From an uncultured Lachnospiraceae bacterium (GTDB taxonomy: Bacteria > Bacillota > Clostridia > Lachnospirales > Lachnospiraceae), in contig CAJTUC010000043.1 of NCBI GenBank assembly GCA_910579395.1, forward strand, positions 1 to 28,158: a stretch of 28,158 nt of DNA, read 5' to 3'. The position numbers and the translations under genes were made by a program. Positions 23,744 through 28,158 of this stretch are shown in pieces. Numbering within the stretch: the first letter of the stretch is position 1; the number at the start of each line of letters is the position of its first letter. The notes beneath the pieces are model-generated. The model saw only the letters and a list, made by a program, of their open reading frames with translations. It did no database searches and was not told the origin of the DNA.

Positions 23744-24175
23744 ATGGGTTTCAGATTGAATGTAACAGGGGGAGCAGACCAGATCGCGCTGGATGAGAAG
23801 AGCATCAAAAATGTTGTCTTCGGCTCCGAATCAGCAGTTGATTCCAATGCAAGGGCAACCGATTTCGGGGTTTCCATGAAAATCTGGGGGAAAATGCTCT
23901 ACAAACTTGGAGGAGACGGAAATGACGGCACACTGGGACTTTCCAAGTGGTCGGTAGTACCGTCGGAAAGAGCGGACTGCTATCGCGATGCGGTAGTAGA
24001 AGTGATCTCGGCCGGACAGGTAGTCCGCAAGTATGAGGTGCCGAATGCCTTCGTTATGGAATATTCGGAAGAAATGGACGACGAGACCGGTGTCGGAACC
24101 TTTTATCTGCACATTAAGCAGAAGAAAGATGAGAACGACAGGGTAAAGATCGAAGGCGGATACGCCGGTGAATAG
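23744..24175 (+). CDS. Hcp-like tube protein 1
   Basis: 143 residues, all-beta outline, no signal peptide, with a very strong AAAAGGAGGAAG site. It is clearly paralogous to the next gene: DSNAR, WSVVP, ADCYR, PNAFV, the GTF strand, IKQKKD and a terminal EGGY occur in both. Size, strand pattern, lack of export signal and the sheath, VgrG and PAAR-like genes nearby point to the inner tube of a contractile system. The Proteobacterial Hcp signature is not evident, so the call is structural inference. Codon use is core-like, unlike the AT-rich block. Confidence 0.6.
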   Translation: MGFRLNVTGGADQIALDEKSIKNVVFGSESAVDSNARATDFGVSMKIWGKMLYKLGGDGNDGTLGLSKWSVVPSERADCYRDAVVEVISAGQVVRKYEVPNAFVMEYSEEMDDETGVGTFYLHIKQKKDENDRVKIEGGYAGE

Positions 24176-24189
24176 GAGGGAGAAAGAAA

Positions 24190-24615
24190 ATGGCATTTGT
24201 CGTAAAAGTTGAAGGCGCAGAAGCGTTTGAAATCGCTAAAGAATGTGTAAAAAGTGTAAAGATGACCACCGATATCCCGCAGGATTCCAATGCAAGGACC
24301 AAGGATGTAGGAGCAACTATGGTCATTACCGGCAAAATTCTGACGGCAGTCGGCGGCGACCCGTTCGACAGCACCAGAAAGATGGCTCTGTGGTCGGTAG
24401 TGCCTGCGGAAAAGGCAGACTGCTATAGAAAAGTCACCGTTGAATATGTGGCAGCGGGCATTATGGAAAGAAAATACTGCTTCCCGAATGCGTTTGTTGT
24501 GGACTACAAGGAAGACTACGGCGATGAGGCAGGAACAGGAACCTTCACCCTGATCATCAAACAGAAGAAAGACAAGATTGGTACCGTATCGGTAGAAGGC
24601 GGTTATTCCGCATAA
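24190..24615 (+). CDS. Hcp-like tube protein 2
   Basis: 141 residues, 14 bases after its paralogue, with AGGAGGGAG as ribosome site. It shares the motif set listed for tube protein 1 (DSNAR, WSVVP, ADCYR, PNAFV, IKQKKD, EGGY). Differences concentrate at the N-terminus and around residues 20-35. Two tube paralogues may form a mixed tube, or one may be a tube-spike adaptor. A hairpin at 24637-24673 follows and probably lowers downstream expression. Confidence 0.6.
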   Translation: MAFVVKVEGAEAFEIAKECVKSVKMTTDIPQDSNARTKDVGATMVITGKILTAVGGDPFDSTRKMALWSVVPAEKADCYRKVTVEYVAAGIMERKYCFPNAFVVDYKEDYGDEAGTGTFTLIIKQKKDKIGTVSVEGGYSA

Positions 24616-24636
24616 GCAGGCCATTCTTTTATTAAG

Positions 24637-24673
24637 AAAGAGCGTATGCAACTTTGCGTTGAATACGCTCTTT
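24637..24673 (+). terminator. hairpin after the tube genes, attenuator-like
   Basis: Perfect 11-bp stem AAAGAGCGTAT/ATACGCTCTTT (24637-24647 with 24663-24673) and a 15-base loop. The T run is short (CTTTC), so leakage into the J-domain gene is likely. Confidence 0.65.
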
Positions 24674-24721
24674 CAAAAAATAGAAATGGTGTGGAAAGTT
24701 GTCAGGTAAACGGAGAAAAAA

Positions 24722-25135
24722 ATGGACTACTATAACATATTAGGCGTATCGGAGCAGGCGGAAGAAGAACAGATCAAGCAGGCATACCGCAGGCTTGCCA
24801 AGAAATATCATCCGGATTTGAATCCGAACGATTCGGAAGCGGAAGAAAAGTTTAAAAATGTGGTAGAAGCATACGAAACATTAGGAGATGCCGACAAGAG
24901 AAAAGAATATGACTTAAAGAAAACAAAGACCGGAGATGGCAGAAAACGTGAAAGCACGGCTTCAGCGAAGTCTCCGGATAAAAATATGGCTGATTTTACG
25001 AAAGATATGAAGAGATATTTCGGCTTTTCGTTTGCTGGCGGGCAGGCGGAGAAACAGAAAACAGGAGCGGACGGTAAGAAGAGGAATCCGCTGGATGTGA
25101 CGGAGATGTTTGAGGCGTTTATGAAGGTGAAATAG
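24722..25135 (+). CDS. short J-domain protein (DnaJ-like co-chaperone)
   Basis: 137 residues. Residues 1-65 are a complete J domain, with DYYNILGVSEQA, AYRRLAKKYHPDLN (HPD at 30-32) and ADKRKEYD. These are needed to stimulate an Hsp70 ATPase. Instead of the DnaJ zinc and substrate domains there is a Lys-rich linker and a short tail (FTKDMKRYFGF, DVTEMFEAFMKV). The tail presumably chooses the client. It stands between the tube genes and an effector gene, so help in folding or disassembling sheath/tube parts, or loading effectors, is plausible. No partner Hsp70 is encoded here. Confidence 0.85.
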   Translation: MDYYNILGVSEQAEEEQIKQAYRRLAKKYHPDLNPNDSEAEEKFKNVVEAYETLGDADKRKEYDLKKTKTGDGRKRESTASAKSPDKNMADFTKDMKRYFGFSFAGGQAEKQKTGADGKKRNPLDVTEMFEAFMKVK

Positions 25136-25254
25136 AGTGGTAGCTATTTTGATATAGTGGATTAGCAATCATTATGATGCAAAAATGATACAAAGGCGTT
25201 TTATGATGGGAATAGTGCAGATTTTGATGTGATAAATGAAAGAAAGGAATTGTG

Positions 25255-25552
25255 ATGAAATATTTTTTGATAGAAACGGATAAAAGAAATCATATCTCTT
25301 ATGCGATTAATGCCAACAGGGCGGTGGATATCCGGTATGCCAATAGAACCAATGCCCATAAGATACCGAATTGCTGTGTGGTGGATATGAAGACGCCTGC
25401 GGAAGTATTTTTCCCGGGAATACTGATGGAACCAGATTTTCAGAGTTGCCGGATATACACATACTTATTTGATAAGCGGGATGGCGTTTGTTGAGAGCAT
25501 GCTGCGAAGAGGCGTCTGTGGCATTAAACTGACGGAAGTGGAAACAGAGTAG
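25255..25552 (+). pseudogene. internally deleted copy of the 173-residue cluster protein
   Basis: The N-terminal 80 residues (KYFLIETDKRN, NAHKIPNCCVVDM, FFPGILMEPDF) align with the intact protein at 17020-17541, then stop at 25494. In another frame the DNA goes straight on with MAFVESMLRRGVCGIKLTE, which matches the C-terminal LLESILRREPISIRVQE of that protein. About 80 middle residues and the frame are lost. GAAAGGAATTGTG before ATG 25255 remains a usable ribosome site, so a truncated product could still be made. Confidence 0.75.
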
Positions 25553-25609
25553 GCAGTGGCAGTCTGGCCGCAAAGAAAATATGACAGATACACATAGGAG
25601 GAGAAGGGC

Positions 25610-27181
25610 ATGGCAGAAGGTACGGAAAAAAGCATACAAGAGAGAATAGAAGAAACACGAATGGACCAGGCAATAACGATAGAAACAAAAACTGTGTCAT
25701 CGTCAGCTGTGTGGGATTGCCATAGGGAGGAACATGAGGGCATTACCGAAGAGAATATAAAAGAACATGTAGAAGAGTGCCTGGGGGAAATGCTGAACAA
25801 TTATATCGAGGATGAAAGGAATTATGCGCTGGATGGGGCTGTGATCAGATGTGACCAGATGAGCGATAAAGCGGTTTTCATACAATTCACGGAGAATGGG
25901 TCAAAGATCAGATTGGAAGGCAGCGTGGGAACGATAACATCGGAATATACGAAACCGGCTGGTATTGGGCCGGAGAGATATAATCCGGAGTTTGAAGAAT
26001 GGGTAATTGATTCTCATGTCGGTGAAGAAAATATAAGGAAATTACATGCTGTATCTGGCAACAGTCAGACAGATAATGGAATCCGCTTTGCAACGGTGAT
26101 CGACAGGAGTTATTTAAGAGAAGAAGAGGAAAAGTTTGGGCCGAAATCGGATAAATACGCAAAAAGCAAAAAGAAAGAGATAAAGTTTGTTGATGCCAGA
26201 GTAAAAAATGAATGCGCTGCGGATAAAGAAACCCCGGTCAGCATTGTCAGCTGTGGGAACTGTAAAAAACTTGAGGAAAAAGACATAAAGAAAATAGCAG
26301 AAAACTGGGATGGTGTTTGTAAGTATGGAACCTGTTATGCTTTAATGCAGCTGGCATCGAACTGGATAAATCCTTATTGCATGGAGAGTATAGCAGGAGA
26401 ATGTAAGGGTGAGGACTTCCTTTCACCATTTTCCGGCCTCGATGCAGCAAGTCATACGCTGGAATACGCAACCTGTGTGATAGAACATCACAGGCCGATA
26501 AAATTCAGTACAACAGAAGGTGAAAAAGAAGGATTAACAATGATGTCTACGCTGCTTTGCGGAAAAGAGGGGATCATTACCATAGAGGCATCGGGGCAGA
26601 TATATGTTGAGCCGAAAGCTGAGGATATAGGAATAGCATATGAATTTAAGTATGATTGGACTAAGGAGGGCGCTACAGGTTCAGAGAATCTTACATCAGA
26701 GTTTTTAGAGAGGGTTATAGAGATAGCTGAGGAACTTGAAATTGACCCAGATGATCTAATGGCGGTTATGGCATTTGAATCAAAGTTTACCCTTAATGCG
26801 GTAAGTGGTTCTGGCGCATATGGATTGATTCAGTTTACCCAAATATCGTTGGATCAAATAAATAAAAATAATGGAACTTCTTATAAAAAAAGTGACCTTT
26901 TAAGTATGGGAATGATGGAGCAATTGGAGTTAGTATATCTACATTATAAACCGAAAGCAGGATTAATGTATGACTTAGGAGATGTTTATTTGGTTACATT
27001 GGCACCAGCCTTTGTTAAAGGCGAGGTATTGGAAGATAGCACAATAATTTATTCAGAAAGTGATGGTAATAATAACTATAAAAACAATAAAGGATTAGAT
27101 AAGGATGGTAAAGGGTTTATTACCAAAGGAGATGGTGCTCGGGCAGTTATGAATAGGAGGGAAGAGTATTTATATGAATAA
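25610..27181 (+). CDS. PAAR-like (DUF4280-type) effector with SLT transglycosylase domain
   Basis: 523 residues, TAGGAGGAG before ATG 25610, no export signal. The N-terminal ~60 residues are acidic and helical. Residues ~70-332 are PAAR-like, sharing CKYGTCYALMQLASNWIN and GIITIEASGQ with the lysozyme effector. Residues ~355-523 look like a soluble lytic transglycosylase: LAVMAFESKF-type active site with probable catalytic Glu390, then VSGSGAYGLIQFT. It would cleave peptidoglycan. From about 26640 the DNA becomes noticeably more AT-rich, at the same place where the toxin domain begins, so the warhead was probably swapped in. Confidence 0.82.
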   Translation: MAEGTEKSIQERIEETRMDQAITIETKTVSSSAVWDCHREEHEGITEENIKEHVEECLGEMLNNYIEDERNYALDGAVIRCDQMSDKAVFIQFTENGSKIRLEGSVGTITSEYTKPAGIGPERYNPEFEEWVIDSHVGEENIRKLHAVSGNSQTDNGIRFATVIDRSYLREEEEKFGPKSDKYAKSKKKEIKFVDARVKNECAADKETPVSIVSCGNCKKLEEKDIKKIAENWDGVCKYGTCYALMQLASNWINPYCMESIAGECKGEDFLSPFSGLDAASHTLEYATCVIEHHRPIKFSTTEGEKEGLTMMSTLLCGKEGIITIEASGQIYVEPKAEDIGIAYEFKYDWTKEGATGSENLTSEFLERVIEIAEELEIDPDDLMAVMAFESKFTLNAVSGSGAYGLIQFTQISLDQINKNNGTSYKKSDLLSMGMMEQLELVYLHYKPKAGLMYDLGDVYLVTLAPAFVKGEVLEDSTIIYSESDGNNNYKNNKGLDKDGKGFITKGDGARAVMNRREEYLYE

Positions 27182-27247
27182 TTATTGAGAATATTTCTAG
27201 GAAACAGAAGATGAAAATTATAAACAATTTGGAGGAATGCCTAACAG

Positions 27248-27994
27248 ATGAAGAATAGTAGTTCTGGCATAAAAAAGTGTATATTTGCCTGTGATATCGT
27301 TTGTATTTTATTAAGTTTCTTCTTTTTTTACCAAATCATGGAACAGAAAGACGCATTATTTGAAATAAAGATGGCATCTGCGGTCGAGCGCCTTGTGGAA
27401 GAAAATACTGTTCTGTCAGAAAGAGAAAAGGAGATAACTTACGATATACAGGAATTTCTTTTAAGGTCTGATGAACTTGAAGAAGAAATCAGTGAGGCGG
27501 AAAGCAGATATGAAGAGGTGGAAAAGGACTATCGGATAAGACAGTATATCGATTCTGCTGCAATGCAGATAGATACAGATTATGGAAGCAGTGTATATAT
27601 TGACAGATATTTTCAGATAGAAAAGGAAGAATTGTATGATGTTATAAATAGTCATGATATAGATGGGGACTTAATAAGTGTGCAGGAATCGAGTATGGAG
27701 ATTTTTGTAGGTGAAGGAATGTGGCTCCGATATGGAGTTGGAATCGAAGATAATCTGCCACTTGGTTTGATCATACGAAATCCAAACGTAAATATTGGTT
27801 ACAAAAATGCAAGAGCTGGGATGCTTTTAAGAGATTTAGAGAAAGAATTTCCTGCGGTGGAAGAAAAATTTATTCATTTAGGATATGCAGGCATCTATTA
27901 TTTGCAATATGAGGATAATAGCTACATGTATTATTATATTGGGATTGATGACAGAGATTATCCTACGATATTGTATATTGAGCCAAAACCATAG
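27248..27994 (+). CDS. membrane-anchored coiled-coil protein, probable immunity to the SLT effector
   Basis: 248 residues, with TTGGAGGA before ATG 27248. A single N-terminal membrane helix (residues ~10-30, CIFACDIVCILLSFFFFYQI) follows a Lys-containing start, giving an N-in anchor. Next is a long acidic coiled coil (~36-98, VERLVEENTVLSEREKEI), then a globular outer domain (~100-248) with no motif I know. Topology puts the domain outside the membrane, where a transglycosylase would act. Position right after the effector is the main reason to call immunity. An alternative is a general envelope protein. Confidence 0.55.
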   Translation: MKNSSSGIKKCIFACDIVCILLSFFFFYQIMEQKDALFEIKMASAVERLVEENTVLSEREKEITYDIQEFLLRSDELEEEISEAESRYEEVEKDYRIRQYIDSAAMQIDTDYGSSVYIDRYFQIEKEELYDVINSHDIDGDLISVQESSMEIFVGEGMWLRYGVGIEDNLPLGLIIRNPNVNIGYKNARAGMLLRDLEKEFPAVEEKFIHLGYAGIYYLQYEDNSYMYYYIGIDDRDYPTILYIEPKP

Positions 27995-28019
27995 ATAAGG
28001 TCTGGAAGGAGCATATAAA

Positions 28020-28100
28020 TTGAAAAAGATTCTTATACAAACAGCAGTATTTTATTTATTCAGTTTAATGTGTATAGGGGGATCAATGTCGTCAACTTAA
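28020..28100 (+). pseudogene. truncated signal-peptide ORF at the window end
   Basis: TTG 28020 has GGAAGGAG ten bases before it and opens a 26-residue frame, MKKILIQTAVFYLFSLMCIG and a few more, ending at TAA 28098-28100. This is a clear export signal with nothing behind it. It looks like a gene cut short, perhaps a further immunity-type envelope protein broken by an insertion near 28075-28095. Confidence 0.45.
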
Positions 28101-28158
28101 GCCGAAAATCCGCTAACTATAAATTTACGCGTATGAAAAAACCATTTGTTATTCCGTG
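28101..28158. other. unassigned window edge
   Basis: No recognisable gene. An ATG at 28133 opens a frame that runs off the end, but there is no ribosome site before it. It may be the end of a mobile element; too little is present to say. Confidence 0.3.

Noticed and set aside
10035..28000. complete classical type VI secretion system
   Set aside because: No TssJLM, TssEFGK or ClpV is visible, and the host is Gram-positive; calling it a canonical T6SS would overstate the evidence.
11561..28000. integrated prophage
   Set aside because: No capsid, terminase, portal, integrase or lysis cassette; two VgrG spikes, PAAR-like effectors and immunity genes fit an injection system better.

Overview
The window reads as chromosomal DNA of a gut-type member of the Bacillota, class Clostridia, most likely Lachnospiraceae. 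The reasons are strong GGAGG-type ribosome binding sites, the housekeeping order der-plsY-gpsA preceded by a PDZ/radical-SAM DUF512 gene, an unusually long PRPP synthetase, and an Agr-type peptide quorum-sensing module. I cannot fix genus or species from the sequence alone.

Positions 1-6576 are core chromosome: a small cysteine-rich protein, prs on the minus strand, then DUF512, der, plsY and gpsA on the plus strand. Two copies of a ~110-bp palindromic element flank the DUF512 gene. In Bacillus the der-gpsA neighbourhood leads to spoIVA. Here an accessory island follows gpsA instead.

Positions 6577-10045 hold a small heptad-repeat coiled-coil protein with its own terminator, then an Agr-like system in the order response regulator (LytTR), histidine kinase (GHKL), AgrB protease and a 46-residue AgrD propeptide. 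The propeptide has no cysteine, so any ring would have to be a serine lactone. A short AT-rich motif occurs twice before the regulator and twice before agrB.

Positions 10035-28000 look like a contractile injection system (CIS), a T6SS/phage-tail relative adapted to a Gram-positive cell. agrD overlaps a VWA gene, which overlaps a second ORF carrying a transmembrane helix; together they look like one VWA-TM gene split by a frameshift. A 726-residue sheath-like protein (apparently TssB+TssC in one chain) follows after 12 bases. An AT-rich block (about 13.9-22.0 kb) holds two DcrB/EagR-like small proteins, two VgrG spikes, two unknown proteins, a zinc-ribbon/FHA protein, and a PAAR-like (DUF4280-type) protein fused to a phage-tail lysozyme domain. 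That effector is followed by a lipoprotein resembling RsiV, a lysozyme-binding protein, and so a likely immunity protein. A decayed transposase gene interrupts the cluster. Beyond it are two Hcp-like tube proteins with a structured leader, a J-domain protein, a decayed copy of one of the unknown proteins, and a second PAAR-like effector with an SLT transglycosylase domain. A membrane-anchored coiled-coil protein follows as its probable immunity partner.

Working model (inference): a secreted cyclic peptide switches on a co-transcribed injection machine that delivers peptidoglycan hydrolases on spike tips, and producers are protected by surface-anchored inhibitors. No baseplate, sheath-recycling ATPase or TssJLM-type membrane complex is visible here. 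Those parts must lie outside the window, be replaced, or be absent. Family assignments rest on reading the proteins by eye; no database search was possible.
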